A stretch of DNA of 64,000 bases, taken from positions 1 to 64,000 of IMG/VR virus record IMGVR_UViG_3300025849_000022. The stretch is one strand, 5' to 3'. The position numbers and the translations under genes are program-made. This DNA is from a virus. Shown in pieces: positions 7,572 through 15,039 of this stretch. A model generated the notes under the pieces. It saw nothing but the letters and a program-made list of their open reading frames with translations, made no database searches and was not told where the DNA came from. Numbering within the stretch: position 1 is the first letter of the stretch; every line of letters begins with the position of its first letter.

Positions 7572-8794
7572 GCTTTATATTTTACCGATACACCGTATGG
7601 TGCTTCTGGAGTTCTGCCACCGTAGCCAGAACCATGAATTATAAACAATGTATCACAGTATGTTTCATCGCCCCAACTACCCCATGGGTAACCATCTGTG
7701 AATACAATTAACTTCTGTGGTACAATGTCTTCCTCTTTGAGTCTATCAAACATACAATCAAACTCAGTACCACCACCGCCTTCAATTTCAATATCATAAA
7801 TGTCATCTACGTTAGTAGAATCGAACTCATGAATAGTGTATGTAGATGTGTCAAAGAAACAAAGTCTAAGTTTGAAGTTAGTGTATTGCTCCATGCAACC
7901 TTTTACTTCGCTTAGAAGGTCTCTAAGCATTTCATCTGACATAGAACCGGAACTATCAATAAAGCAGAACACATCTAAGTCTGTGTCGTAGTCCATACCA
8001 GGAAGGTAAACGTGTTCAGCAATACCTTTTCTAGCAGGTCTCATAAATGTAAAGTCATTCTTTACAACACTTTGAATATTGGTAGCAAGTAACTCTCTCC
8101 AATCTAACTCAGGATTAGTAAGATCCTTAATCATCTTTCTAACGCCATTAGGAAGATCTTTGTTACCAGCACCTTTGGCCGCATTCATTACGGCTTCTTT
8201 TACTTCGTCATTGATCTGTTGTCTTTCTTCTTTAGAATACTTTGGTGGCCCGTCTTGTTGATCACCACCTTCACCTTTACCTTTAGCACCCTGACCGTCA
8301 CCATCTTCATTACTGAAGTCTAAATGCATGTCAAGTGTTTCTTCAGTAATCTTTTCTGCGTTCTCGTACAAGTCGTCGTATATCTCATCTGAAATCCAGT
8401 TTTGATATTTGTAGTCAAAACAGATATTAACTTTGGTAATTCTCTTACCAATATTATTTTCAACTAAGTCCATGTTCACAACATAGTCATTTGCTATGTT
8501 CCAAAGACGAGGATCTCTATTACCACGTCTATCCATGTGATCATAAACATTATGGAGAACCTCATGACCCATTAAAAAGATAAGTTCGTCATCATCTAAT
8601 GACTGGATGAATTCTGTATTATAAAAAAAGTATCTGCCATCTGTTGCGGCAGTCGGGCACCAACTAGATGCTTCTTGTAATTGTAACCTAGTTGCTAAGT
8701 TACCAAAGAAACCATTCTTAAGAAGTAATTGCACTCTAGCAGTTATTAATCTGTCCTTAACTACTTGATCTGTTTTTTGTGCTAAATTGTTCAT
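7568..8794 (-). CDS. Metallopeptidase-like / von Willebrand A domain protein (408 aa)
   Basis: Two domains. The N-terminal ~170 residues resemble the DUF2201 putative metallopeptidase domain with a zinc motif HEVLH (His77, Glu78, His81). The C-terminal half is a VWA-like domain with the MIDAS signature DSSGS (280-284) preceded by VFCFI. A Gly/Asp-rich linker (about 160-185) joins them. Proteins like this work with MoxR-type AAA ATPases, and such an ATPase is encoded just upstream at 8951-10030. Probable role is metal-dependent remodelling or proteolysis of a host or phage target. Own early promoter at 8823. Confidence 0.85.
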   Translation of the reverse strand: MNNLAQKTDQVVKDRLITARVQLLLKNGFFGNLATRLQLQEASSWCPTAATDGRYFFYNTEFIQSLDDDELIFLMGHEVLHNVYDHMDRRGNRDPRLWNIANDYVVNMDLVENNIGKRITKVNICFDYKYQNWISDEIYDDLYENAEKITEETLDMHLDFSNEDGDGQGAKGKGEGGDQQDGPPKYSKEERQQINDEVKEAVMNAAKGAGNKDLPNGVRKMIKDLTNPELDWRELLATNIQSVVKNDFTFMRPARKGIAEHVYLPGMDYDTDLDVFCFIDSSGSMSDEMLRDLLSEVKGCMEQYTNFKLRLCFFDTSTYTIHEFDSTNVDDIYDIEIEGGGGTEFDCMFDRLKEEDIVPQKLIVFTDGYPWGSWGDETYCDTLFIIHGSGYGGRTPEAPYGVSVKYKA

Positions 8795-8822
8795 TGTGTG
8801 TTCTCCTACAAACTATACTTAT

Positions 8823-8851
8823 ATTATACTAAAAAAACTGGGTGTGGTCAA
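8823..8851 (-). promoter_or_regulatory. Early sigma70-type promoter for the VWA operon
   Basis: Reading minus: AGGTTGACC, 17 bp ending TTTTTTTAG, TATAAT; leader has TGTAGGAG before the ATG at 8794. Confidence 0.85.
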
Positions 8852-8863
8852 CCTATTATTTTG

Positions 8864-8897
8864 GGAAAAAGGTGGGGGGACCTGATTAGATCCCCCC
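8864..8897 (-). terminator. Rho-independent terminator after the MoxR gene
   Basis: Reading minus: GGGGGGA, a 10-base loop, TCCCCCC, then ACCTTTTT. It separates the MoxR transcript from the promoter of the VWA gene, so the two partner genes are independent transcription units. The 53 bases between it and the MoxR stop show nothing else. Confidence 0.75.
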
Positions 8898-8950
8898 TTA
8901 GTCTGTGCCGCTATGTAGGTTGTAGGAGTAACTGGCGACACAGGAACTAA

Positions 8951-10030
8951 CTAGTCAATGTTCATGTATTTTCCGTATCTGTCAACCCATTCATCGATAC
9001 GTTTTACATCAGCAAAGTCGACATCGATATCGTATTCGCTCAATGCAATTTTACAACCTAATACACACATCTCAGGTTCAAAGTTATCCATTAAGAAGTT
9101 GATGAAGTTATTGAATGAACTTGTAAGTTCTTTCTCATCACCATTATCTTGGATACCTTTTAATTCGTAACTCATACCTACAGTAAGAGCATACTTGGAA
9201 GAAATTTCTAACTTCTTCAACTCTTTGACCTTACCTGAAAGGATTTCAGATGGCTTAGGAAGTTTAGAAGCATTCTTCTTGTGATTCATAAACTTGATTG
9301 CCATGCCTTCACCAACCAAACCAGTAACAATGTCCATTTCCTCTTCATGAGTCATGTCACTGTCTTCTAGCATTTGGCTAACGAATGCCCAAGACCTAGG
9401 AGTAGCAAAACTCCTACTTGAACTTTTTGGATCAAAGTCAAAAAGGTCTTGTTTAGCAAAAGCCAAGTAACCAACAACATCTGGATTGATGTCGTTATCA
9501 ACTGCCCAAGACTGCCAATCGTCATGATTAACTTCAACTTCTAAGTGAAGGAATCTGTTTGCTAAAGGACTTGGCATCCTGTAAGTAACACCTTTATCAG
9601 TGTCTCTGTTACCAGCCGCCGCAATTACCACGTTATCTGGTAATACATATTGTCCAACCCTACGGTTAAGGATCAACTGGTAAGCAGTTGCCTGCACACT
9701 TGGAGGTGCAGAGTTAAGTTCATCTAAGAACAAGAAGACAGTCTCATACTGGCTAGCAAGTTCTTCTGATGGTAGTTCGGCAGGTGCCGCCCACATCATT
9801 TTGTTAGTGTCCTCATCTCTGTAAGGATACCCTTTGATATCTGTTGGGTCTAGCAAAGCCATTCTCAAATCAATTAAAAGGTTGTTACCTTCTTCAGCGA
9901 TCTGAGCCAGTACGTCGGACTTACCAACTCCTGGAGGACCCCAAATAAATACAGGACGTTTTTTATTAAAAGCACGTTTGATGTGGCTCTTTGCCCTGCT
10001 TAGTTTTACTGTTCGAATGTTATCTGACAT
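8951..10030 (-). CDS. MoxR-type AAA ATPase (359 aa)
   Basis: AAA_5/MoxR-like ATPase. Walker A is GPPGVGKS (31-38) and Walker B FLFLDELNSA (Asp103, Glu104). An NRFLHLE sensor/arginine segment comes after AAGNRDTDKG. MoxR proteins act as chaperone-like partners of VWA proteins, using ATP to insert metal or remodel a target. The VWA/metallopeptidase gene next door (8794-7568) is the obvious partner. Preceded by its own early promoter at 10066 and closed by a strong terminator. Confidence 0.88.
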   Translation of the reverse strand: MSDNIRTVKLSRAKSHIKRAFNKKRPVFIWGPPGVGKSDVLAQIAEEGNNLLIDLRMALLDPTDIKGYPYRDEDTNKMMWAAPAELPSEELASQYETVFLFLDELNSAPPSVQATAYQLILNRRVGQYVLPDNVVIAAAGNRDTDKGVTYRMPSPLANRFLHLEVEVNHDDWQSWAVDNDINPDVVGYLAFAKQDLFDFDPKSSSRSFATPRSWAFVSQMLEDSDMTHEEEMDIVTGLVGEGMAIKFMNHKKNASKLPKPSEILSGKVKELKKLEISSKYALTVGMSYELKGIQDNGDEKELTSSFNNFINFLMDNFEPEMCVLGCKIALSEYDIDVDFADVKRIDEWVDRYGKYMNID

Positions 10031-10065
10031 ATAATTACTCCTACGAAATTATTTAATATACAACT

Positions 10066-10094
10066 ATTATACTAAAAATCATGACCAAGGTCAA
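10066..10094 (-). promoter_or_regulatory. Early sigma70-type promoter for the MoxR gene, with -35 palindrome
   Basis: Reading minus: AGGTTGACC, 17 bp ending TTTTTAG, TATAAT. A perfect inverted repeat TGACC-TT-GGTCA (10082-10093) covers the -35 and could be an operator. Confidence 0.85.
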
Positions 10095-10287
10095 CCTTTT
10101 CTTTAGTATTTTTCAAATTAAAAGTTAATTCAACCAAATAGCCTAGTTCTTGCAACTGTTCTAACCTAAGGAATACATCGCCATCAGAATAGATCTTAGG
10201 GTCAGATATCCAATTATGTTTACCTGCCCTAGCACTGAACTTATCTAAATAGCGAAGTTTATAATCCAAAGACTCAACGTATTCCAT
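10072..10287 (-). CDS. Hypothetical protein (71 aa)
   Basis: Start taken at MEYVESLDYK (10287), which overlaps the upstream stop as TAATG; the open frame upstream of this is only read-through of the neighbouring gene. Soluble, Leu/Tyr-rich, end KVDLGHDF. The next promoter (10066-10094) is embedded in its 3' end. Unknown function. Confidence 0.6.
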   Translation of the reverse strand: MEYVESLDYKLRYLDKFSARAGKHNWISDPKIYSDGDVFLRLEQLQELGYLVELTFNLKNTKEKVDLGHDF

Positions 10288-10757
10288 TATGCTGTTTGTT
10301 GAACACCTGAAAGAACATCTGAAGTGATGTCCTTGAAACCCCATTTATCAACAATGTTATATGAATCTTCTACTGAATCATACACAATGTCGCCTACTGA
10401 AAGAGAGTGCATGTCACGATATGTACATACCTCACCATCTTTTCTAGTGAAAGTCTTCATCTTGAAGCCACTAACAAATGTATCAAACCACTGATCAAAA
10501 CCAGTATCATCATCAAAGTAGTAACCATTCAAAATTTTGAATACTTCTTCTAAGTTGCTGTCTTCAAATTGAGCAACTTCGCAAACTTGGGTATAATGAT
10601 TAAACATTTCTCCCTTGAAACCTTCGGCACCATGCATCACTTCCATGTGTGCATTGTACTCAGGATATTTTTCAGCGGCACCTGTGTGTCCTCTGTCATT
10701 AGAATTAACGAAGTCTGTTACCTCGTCACTTAACTTGATTTGAAATACTTTATACAT
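10287..10757 (-). CDS. Hypothetical protein (156 aa)
   Basis: First gene of a two-gene early operon with a GGTAGGAG site. Acidic, soluble protein (MYKVFQIKLSDEVTDFVN) with a probable helical start and an aromatic, acidic middle (GYYFDDDTGFDQWFDTF). No family recognised. Expected to act early because of its promoter. Confidence 0.7.
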   Translation of the reverse strand: MYKVFQIKLSDEVTDFVNSNDRGHTGAAEKYPEYNAHMEVMHGAEGFKGEMFNHYTQVCEVAQFEDSNLEEVFKILNGYYFDDDTGFDQWFDTFVSGFKMKTFTRKDGEVCTYRDMHSLSVGDIVYDSVEDSYNIVDKWGFKDITSDVLSGVQQTA

Positions 10758-10790
10758 AAAAACTCCTACCTTTTTACAAATTATGCATAT

Positions 10791-10819
10791 ATTATACTAA
10801 ATTTTGTGGGTATGGTCAA
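10791..10819 (-). promoter_or_regulatory. Early sigma70-type promoter (10757 operon)
   Basis: Reading minus: AGGTTGACC, 17 bp ending ATTTAG, TATAAT; leader contains AAAAAGGTAGGAG, as at the ligase promoter. Confidence 0.85.
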
Positions 10820-10856
10820 CCTATTTCCGTAAAAATTGTATGATTTTCGCACAAAT

Positions 10857-10864
10857 GATAAATA
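10857..10864 (+). promoter_or_regulatory. Late-type promoter element (GATAAATA), plus strand
   Basis: GATAAATA would start a plus transcript near 10870, giving a ~105-base leader ahead of the 43-aa ORF at 10975. The predicted start coincides with the first of three TGTAACA boxes. Confidence 0.5.
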
Positions 10865-10868
10865 CATT

Positions 10869-10908
10869 TGTAACATAATTGTAACATAGAGTTTGATAGT
10901 CTGTAACA
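10869..10908 (+). repeat. Three phased TGTAACA boxes
   Basis: TGTAACAT at 10869, TGTAACAT at 10880 and TGTAACAG at 10902. Start-to-start distances are 11 and 22 bases, one and two helical turns, so all face the same side of the DNA. This looks like a protein-binding array or an RNA repeat in the leader of the plus-strand ORF. Confidence 0.6.
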
Positions 10909-10974
10909 GAGCCCATTAGGGATGAAGTTATTGCAAACCTACTAGCAGTTAGGTTATTACAAAAGGAGAATACT

Positions 10975-11106
10975 ATGGCGAATCCATTAGGAATAGTAGC
11001 CAGGTTCACTAATCAAACGATTGGAACGGCATCTGACTACTTTAAAAAATTCGACTCATTAATGAAATCTGGTACTATGGAAAACATATTACATCAAGTT
11101 TATTAA
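10975..11106 (+). CDS. Short plus-strand ORF (43 aa)
   Basis: The ATG at 10975 follows AAAAGGAG at ideal spacing; the product runs MANPLGIVARFTNQTIG...ILHQVY and ends at 11106. It is slightly basic, without a clear membrane segment. A 6-bp hairpin (AACCTA/TAGGTT, 10936-10955) precedes the ribosome site and a strong terminator follows 13 bases after the stop, so this is a compact monocistronic unit against the general gene direction. No homology recognised. Confidence 0.65.
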   Translation: MANPLGIVARFTNQTIGTASDYFKKFDSLMKSGTMENILHQVY

Positions 11107-11119
11107 ATTCGAGTCACTA

Positions 11120-11145
11120 AAAAAGGGTCCTTAAGGACCCTTTTT
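11120..11145. terminator. Bidirectional rho-independent terminator
   Basis: A perfect 11-bp stem AAAAAGGGTCC / GGACCCTTTTT with TTAA loop. It ends the plus-strand unit (10975) and, read minus, the 11375-11160 gene, because both strands have a U-tract. Confidence 0.9.
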
Positions 11146-11159
11146 CTTCTATACAGAAC

Positions 11160-11375
11160 TTACTTAACTTCAGTTACGAATTCATAAAGTTTTTCTGCTT
11201 GACCAATTACTTGCTCAGGGGTGATCTCAATGATAGGGCAAAGTGTGCCTGCTCTTTGTTCATCCGTTTGTGCGTAGAATTGATTGGTAGTCTGTGACCT
11301 GTTTTCTTCCAACATGCCCATTGCCATACCTAGAATTTCGGTTCGTAATTCGAACCCGCTTTTGCTATTACTCAT
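11160..11375 (-). CDS. Conserved small phage protein (71 aa)
   Basis: A 71-residue protein (MSNSKSGFELRTEILGMAMGMLEENR) with an amphipathic N-terminal helix and an acidic end. The style is familiar from marine T4-like phages, but no function is known. CAGGAG precedes the ATG. Bounded by the bidirectional terminator downstream and a perfect inverted repeat upstream (11400-11422). Confidence 0.7.
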   Translation of the reverse strand: MSNSKSGFELRTEILGMAMGMLEENRSQTTNQFYAQTDEQRAGTLCPIIEITPEQVIGQAEKLYEFVTEVK

Positions 11376-11399
11376 TTTATTCTCCTGTGTGTGTATGTG

Positions 11400-11422
11400 T
11401 AATGTAACTTTCTGTTACATTA
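11400..11422. repeat. Perfect 9-bp inverted repeat upstream of the 71-aa gene
   Basis: TAATGTAAC, 5-base loop, GTTACATTA. The half site contains the same TGTAAC core as the boxes at 10869-10908, so a common binding protein is plausible; it could also fold as an mRNA hairpin 25 bases before the ATG. Confidence 0.7.
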
Positions 11423-11426
11423 ATAT

Positions 11427-11831
11427 TTACTCAGAAGAGTCGTCAATATTGAGATTTTTTGGTTTGCGGAGACCTTGTAACCATTTCTCCAAGTTCTGCC
11501 CTTTTAGTTTAAGTATAATAGAATCCTTTTCGCTAAACAACACTAACTTTTTATTGTCTACAAAGTAAGGCCATTGCATAGTTTGATCTAGTTTAACTAC
11601 TGCTTTGTTTGACAGTTTAAAGTTGTCTAGTTTAAAGTTATAGCAAGTAAAACTCTTTTCCATAAGTGTTAAACCATACTTAGTAAGCCTAACTCCAATA
11701 ACCTTATTACCTCTAATCCTATGATTTTTAAAAAACAAAGGCATTATGTCAAGTACAGAATACTGACTAATGTCTAATTCTTGTTTGATTTTATCTACTA
11801 TTTTATATTGTAAACTATTTTGAATTGCCAT
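11427..11831 (-). CDS. Hypothetical protein (134 aa)
   Basis: Start set at MAIQNSLQYK (11831); an ATG 18 bases further upstream is possible. Basic, Leu/Lys-rich protein, with IMPLFFKNHRIRGNKVIGVRLTKYG suggesting a small alpha/beta domain. The gene overlaps the 104-aa ORF upstream. No recognised family. Confidence 0.6.
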   Translation of the reverse strand: MAIQNSLQYKIVDKIKQELDISQYSVLDIMPLFFKNHRIRGNKVIGVRLTKYGLTLMEKSFTCYNFKLDNFKLSNKAVVKLDQTMQWPYFVDNKKLVLFSEKDSIILKLKGQNLEKWLQGLRKPKNLNIDDSSE

Positions 11832-12129
11832 TTTTGACTTCATCTTCACTTACTATAGGTCCACTTTCTAATTTAACTACACAAAATTCTTCTGTGTTAA
11901 ATTGTCTATTAAGCCTTTCTGCTAAGTTAAATGCATGTCCAGGATTAGAAAAACTAGTTTTCTTATACTTTGGTCCAGGGTAATCTAAGTAAGAATGCAT
12001 TGTTCTTAGATTAATTGGTGAACCTTGAAAGAACACACTAAAAACATTTCCAGCCGCTAGTACCTGCTCAGTTTTATAATTTGTAGTGTCGTGATGCTCT
12101 AAAATTACTTTTGGTTTTGGTCTACTCAT
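11815..12129 (-). CDS. Hypothetical protein (104 aa)
   Basis: A soluble 104-residue protein (MSRPKPKVILEHHDTTNYKTEQ) preceded by AGGAG and a late-type element at 12148. It has a probable alpha/beta core (AFNLAERLNRQFNTEEFCVVKL). Unknown role; first gene of a two-gene late unit. Confidence 0.65.
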   Translation of the reverse strand: MSRPKPKVILEHHDTTNYKTEQVLAAGNVFSVFFQGSPINLRTMHSYLDYPGPKYKKTSFSNPGHAFNLAERLNRQFNTEEFCVVKLESGPIVSEDEVKNGNSK

Positions 12130-12147
12130 GTATGTCTCCTGTACTTT

Positions 12148-12155
12148 TATTTATC
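12148..12155 (-). promoter_or_regulatory. Late-type promoter element (GATAAATA)
   Basis: Reading minus GATAAATA; predicted start leaves a ~13-base leader containing CAGGAG before the ATG at 12129. Confidence 0.55.
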
Positions 12156-12177
12156 AAAAATACAGTTAAAACATACT

Positions 12178-12408
12178 TTAACTAATTAAATTTGATGTCA
12201 GAAGATGCTGGAAACCGCCTATTCTTTCTCCGTCTACAAATATTTGTGGTACAGTATTAACGTTTTCTCCACAACTTTCATAAAATTGTGTGCGTTTATC
12301 ATTGTCATCTAGTACTGTTTCTTTGAATTCATAGCCATTAAGTTCTAATACTTGTTTAGCCATTGTGCTATAAGGACATGTTGTTTTTGTGTAAATATCA
12401 ATTTTCAT
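12178..12408 (-). CDS. Glutaredoxin with CPYS active site (76 aa)
   Basis: Starts at MKIDIYTKTT (12408); the open frame runs further upstream but the family starts here. Active site CPYS at 11-14 has Ser in place of the second Cys, so it is a monothiol variant. The cis-proline TVPQIFVDG (52-60) and GGF glutathione contacts are intact. Could supply electrons to a ribonucleotide reductase outside the window or handle iron-sulfur clusters. Overlaps the upstream 100-aa ORF by 11 bases. Confidence 0.85.
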   Translation of the reverse strand: MKIDIYTKTTCPYSTMAKQVLELNGYEFKETVLDDNDKRTQFYESCGENVNTVPQIFVDGERIGGFQHLLTSNLIS

Positions 12409-12700
12409 CTTGTTTAAGCATATACCATACAAATTTAGCATGATCCTCTTTGGTTTTAAAACTAACATAGGCTCTGTCGTCTTTGTGTGGTTCAGTCACA
12501 TACGGTACAGTACGTTTAAACCACCAACCATAACCATTTAGTATGTTATTCTCGCACCATTGCAAGTGTCCATGCCCAATGCCGTAACTTGGCATTTGGT
12601 AATTGTATTTATACTTGGCATTGTACTGGCCTATTTCAAATCCAGACTTTCCGTGTTGCTCAGTCAATGTATAACCTTTAAAATTTGCCACCGTCAGCAT
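12398..12700 (-). CDS. Hypothetical aromatic-rich protein (100 aa)
   Basis: A 100-residue protein (MLTVANFKGYTLTEQHGKSG) rich in Tyr, Trp and Gly (NGYGWWFKR). Overlaps a small ORF upstream and the glutaredoxin downstream. No motif recognised. Confidence 0.62.
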   Translation of the reverse strand: MLTVANFKGYTLTEQHGKSGFEIGQYNAKYKYNYQMPSYGIGHGHLQWCENNILNGYGWWFKRTVPYVTEPHKDDRAYVSFKTKEDHAKFVWYMLKQDEN

Positions 12701-12848
12701 CTAATGTTAAACTTTTCTTCGGCTTTATTTCGTCTACTTTAGATACATCATTTAATGCTTCTAGTAAATCACTGATATCTAATGTTACTTGAGTACTTCC
12801 AATAGACTTATAGTATTTGAGATTTTCAATCAGAGTATTTAATTTCAT
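12678..12848 (-). CDS. Small hypothetical protein (56 aa)
   Basis: A 56-codon ORF (MKLNTLIENLKYYKSIG, end LDADGGKF) fills the gap between two genes and overlaps each by 23 bases. AAGAG precedes the ATG. Acidic middle (DISDLLEALNDVSKVDE) is helical. No family recognised; the exact fit makes it likely real. Confidence 0.55.
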   Translation of the reverse strand: MKLNTLIENLKYYKSIGSTQVTLDISDLLEALNDVSKVDEIKPKKSLTLDADGGKF

Positions 12849-13350
12849 TTCTCTTGATCTTATTAAGTTCTTTGAGTCTGAATCTTAACTCGTCTTTGGT
12901 ATTGAATGGTCCTTCATAACCATATTGAAATAATGTACTTGCTTTAGGACAGTAACCATGTTTCCAACCTTTCTCAAAGTTAATAGCATACCAACCTGCG
13001 GCATACAATACATCACTGTTTGCTGTTTTACTGAATAATGGAATATCTCTAGTATACTCAGGGTGATCAGGTGATATAAGTTCTGGTGATGGAAACGGTA
13101 TTTCAAATCCAGCAATAAACATCTTATCTGGTTGTATTGCACTTTCAACAGTTTTCTGTTGAAACACTCTAGCACCAAAGTATTTTTCTACTGCTTTATC
13201 ACTTTTAAATTTTTCTTTGATATCACTGGCGAGATATTCGTAATCACCTTGTATATTTTGATACAATACACCTACGTTTCCGCGGTGCTGATCTATTACT
13301 AACCAACTAGCATCATCTACCTTTTTAATTGTTGCTTTCTTATTCATCAC
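12826..13350 (-). CDS. Hypothetical protein (174 aa)
   Basis: Soluble 174-residue protein (MMNKKATIKKVDDASWLVIDQHRG) with a probable beta-rich start and a basic helical end (LRFRLKELNKIKRNEIK). It lies in the overlapping chain from RNase H to glutaredoxin. No family named. Confidence 0.65.
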   Translation of the reverse strand: MMNKKATIKKVDDASWLVIDQHRGNVGVLYQNIQGDYEYLASDIKEKFKSDKAVEKYFGARVFQQKTVESAIQPDKMFIAGFEIPFPSPELISPDHPEYTRDIPLFSKTANSDVLYAAGWYAINFEKGWKHGYCPKASTLFQYGYEGPFNTKDELRFRLKELNKIKRNEIKYSD

Positions 13351-13522
13351 ATTCTCCTTCTTTAATCAACTCTCGTTGTCTTGTTATCCGTCCTGTTCTT
13401 TTATTTGTAGTTGAAGTACACTGGAATACTGTTTTACCTTTATCAGGTGATTCAAATGTAATCAACTTCTCTTCTGGTCCGTACTTAATGGCATCCCATA
13501 TCTTTCTTATTGTTTCTGACAT
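13340..13522 (-). CDS. Small basic hypothetical protein (60 aa)
   Basis: Sixty residues (MSETIRKIWDAIKYGPEEKL), basic middle (TNKRTGRITRQREL), acidic end. Overlaps RNase H (16 bases) and the 174-aa gene (11 bases). Unknown function. Confidence 0.6.
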   Translation of the reverse strand: MSETIRKIWDAIKYGPEEKLITFESPDKGKTVFQCTSTTNKRTGRITRQRELIKEGECDE

Positions 13523-14499
13523 GCGTTAAGTATTTCTCCAAATTCTGTTGCGGCATCTGTAAGTTTAGGCATATTCCATTTGTTACAAAACTTCATAAAA
13601 TGAATACCTACGTTTGCTACTTTTTCTTTATCTGCTGATTCTACAAATACTTCTTTGATAGCAGTTTTAATCTCATCTGGTTGTTGTGTAAGATCAATAA
13701 GTATTCTATTGCGTTCAAAATCATCAATTACTCTGTGCTCTTCTTCATTGTGATCTACCCATCGTTGTAACATAAAGTTATTGTAATCAAACCCACCGCG
13801 ATCCATATCAGCAAATGCTTCTAACATACCTGTTTTGTTCTTACTGCCTTTCTTTCTAGCACCTGGAAATGCACTAAATATATTATCTGATGTATCGCCT
13901 CTCACACACTTTTCAAACAGTAACCATTTAGGATCTGGTACTGCTTTAGGCTCTTGTGTCTTTTTATCAATAGCACGTTTCATAGTCTTTGCTTCGTATA
14001 TGCCATCTATCTTTACTATTTGATCTGTTACACCATTATACTGACTAATGTTATTGCTTATAAGTTGATAAAAGTCACTGTCTGTGCTAACAATAATATG
14101 TTCGTCATTTGGGTGTTCTTGTGTCCACATTGCAATTAAGTCATCTGCTTCTGATTCTGGTTGTCTTAATACAGTACAATTAGTTTTAGTTTTTAAGTAT
14201 TCAATAAAGTGTTCGTATGCTTCAAAGAATATTTCGTCTTCTTCTTGTTGATTAGGAGACCTTTGATCCATAGTAACCTTTCTATTCTTCTTATAAGGCT
14301 CATAGAAGTCTTTACGCCAACTTCTGCCTTCTAAGCAAAATACAACATGATCACCGTCAAACTCTCTCCACACTTTCTTAACACTATTAAACATAATGTG
14401 CATTGCCATACCAACTTTCATATCAATGTCGCTTGTACGAGCAGTTACATGCTTTGCTCTAAAAAACATGTTAAGTGTGTCAACTAAGATATATTTCAT
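13507..14499 (-). CDS. rnh: RNase H / 5'-3' flap exonuclease (T4 Rnh-like)
   Basis: Member of the FEN-1/T4 RNase H family that removes RNA primers from lagging-strand fragments. Signature acidic clusters are present: VDTLNMFFRAK at 7-17, VFCLEGRSWRKDFYEPYKKNRK around 53-75, EADDLIAMW, STDSDFYQLI, and RGDTSDNI. At 330 aa it is close to T4 Rnh (305 aa). Functions with the polymerase, clamp and ligase also encoded here. Coupled by TAATG to the 135-aa gene upstream. Confidence 0.9.
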   Translation of the reverse strand: MKYILVDTLNMFFRAKHVTARTSDIDMKVGMAMHIMFNSVKKVWREFDGDHVVFCLEGRSWRKDFYEPYKKNRKVTMDQRSPNQQEEDEIFFEAYEHFIEYLKTKTNCTVLRQPESEADDLIAMWTQEHPNDEHIIVSTDSDFYQLISNNISQYNGVTDQIVKIDGIYEAKTMKRAIDKKTQEPKAVPDPKWLLFEKCVRGDTSDNIFSAFPGARKKGSKNKTGMLEAFADMDRGGFDYNNFMLQRWVDHNEEEHRVIDDFERNRILIDLTQQPDEIKTAIKEVFVESADKEKVANVGIHFMKFCNKWNMPKLTDAATEFGEILNACQKQ

Positions 14500-14906
14500 T
14501 ATTTCTTCGCTTCTTTGTCGTTGTCTCTTACTGTTATAACATCAGCACCAGGTACGGCTTGTTCCATACCAAAGTCCATATCAGCCATTTCCTGTTGTAG
14601 TATAGTTCTGCATAAATCGTTAAACCAACTGTTTACAATGTCGTCATCGCTTTTACCAGTGTATCCGTTTGTTTGTAACATTGTAACAAATTGCTCGTTA
14701 AAGTCAAGTTCAACAAAGCCTTTTTTAGGATTAATTGGATCGACATCCATTTGTAATACGTTTACATATGGTTTATCGTCAATTGTTGCTAGTTCTTTTT
14801 CTAACTCGCCACCTGTAAGGTCACGATTTGCAATAGCAATACGCCTATCCTTTTCACTCTTGAACCATAACTTAGGGTCCATCATATCTTTAAATTTATT
14901 CGCCAT
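14499..14906 (-). CDS. Hypothetical protein (135 aa)
   Basis: A 135-residue acidic soluble protein (MANKFKDMMDPKLWFKSEKD) that starts inside the end of the zinc-finger-like ORF and is coupled by TAATG to rnh. Regions DFNEQFVTMLQTNGYTGKSDDDIVNSWFNDLCR look helical. Its fixed place next to rnh suggests a replication accessory role, but this is inference only. Confidence 0.65.
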   Translation of the reverse strand: MANKFKDMMDPKLWFKSEKDRRIAIANRDLTGGELEKELATIDDKPYVNVLQMDVDPINPKKGFVELDFNEQFVTMLQTNGYTGKSDDDIVNSWFNDLCRTILQQEMADMDFGMEQAVPGADVITVRDNDKEAKK

Positions 14907-15039
14907 CTTCTTTCTCCTTTAATTGTTGGTGGTATGTTAGGCTACAACTAGCACCACAGAATATTTTAGTTTTATCAGCAGTATGATATTTTATATCTAA
15001 AAAGTTTACTATCTCACTGCAAATAAAACACTGATACAT
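14896..15039 (-). CDS. Small putative zinc-binding protein (47 aa)
   Basis: A 47-codon ORF (MYQCFICSEIVNFLDIKYH) with paired cysteines CFIC (4-7) and CGASC (28-32), a classical four-Cys zinc-knuckle spacing. It shares TAATG with the gene upstream and overlaps the 135-aa gene downstream by 11 bases, so it sits precisely in the operon. Could bind nucleic acid or protein; untested. Confidence 0.6.
   Translation of the reverse strand: MYQCFICSEIVNFLDIKYHTADKTKIFCGASCSLTYHQQLKEKEDGE

Noticed and set aside
12178-12468. Longer glutaredoxin start at 12468
   Set aside because: The extra 20 residues read the neighbouring gene's 3' end in another frame; the family begins at MKIDIYTKTT.
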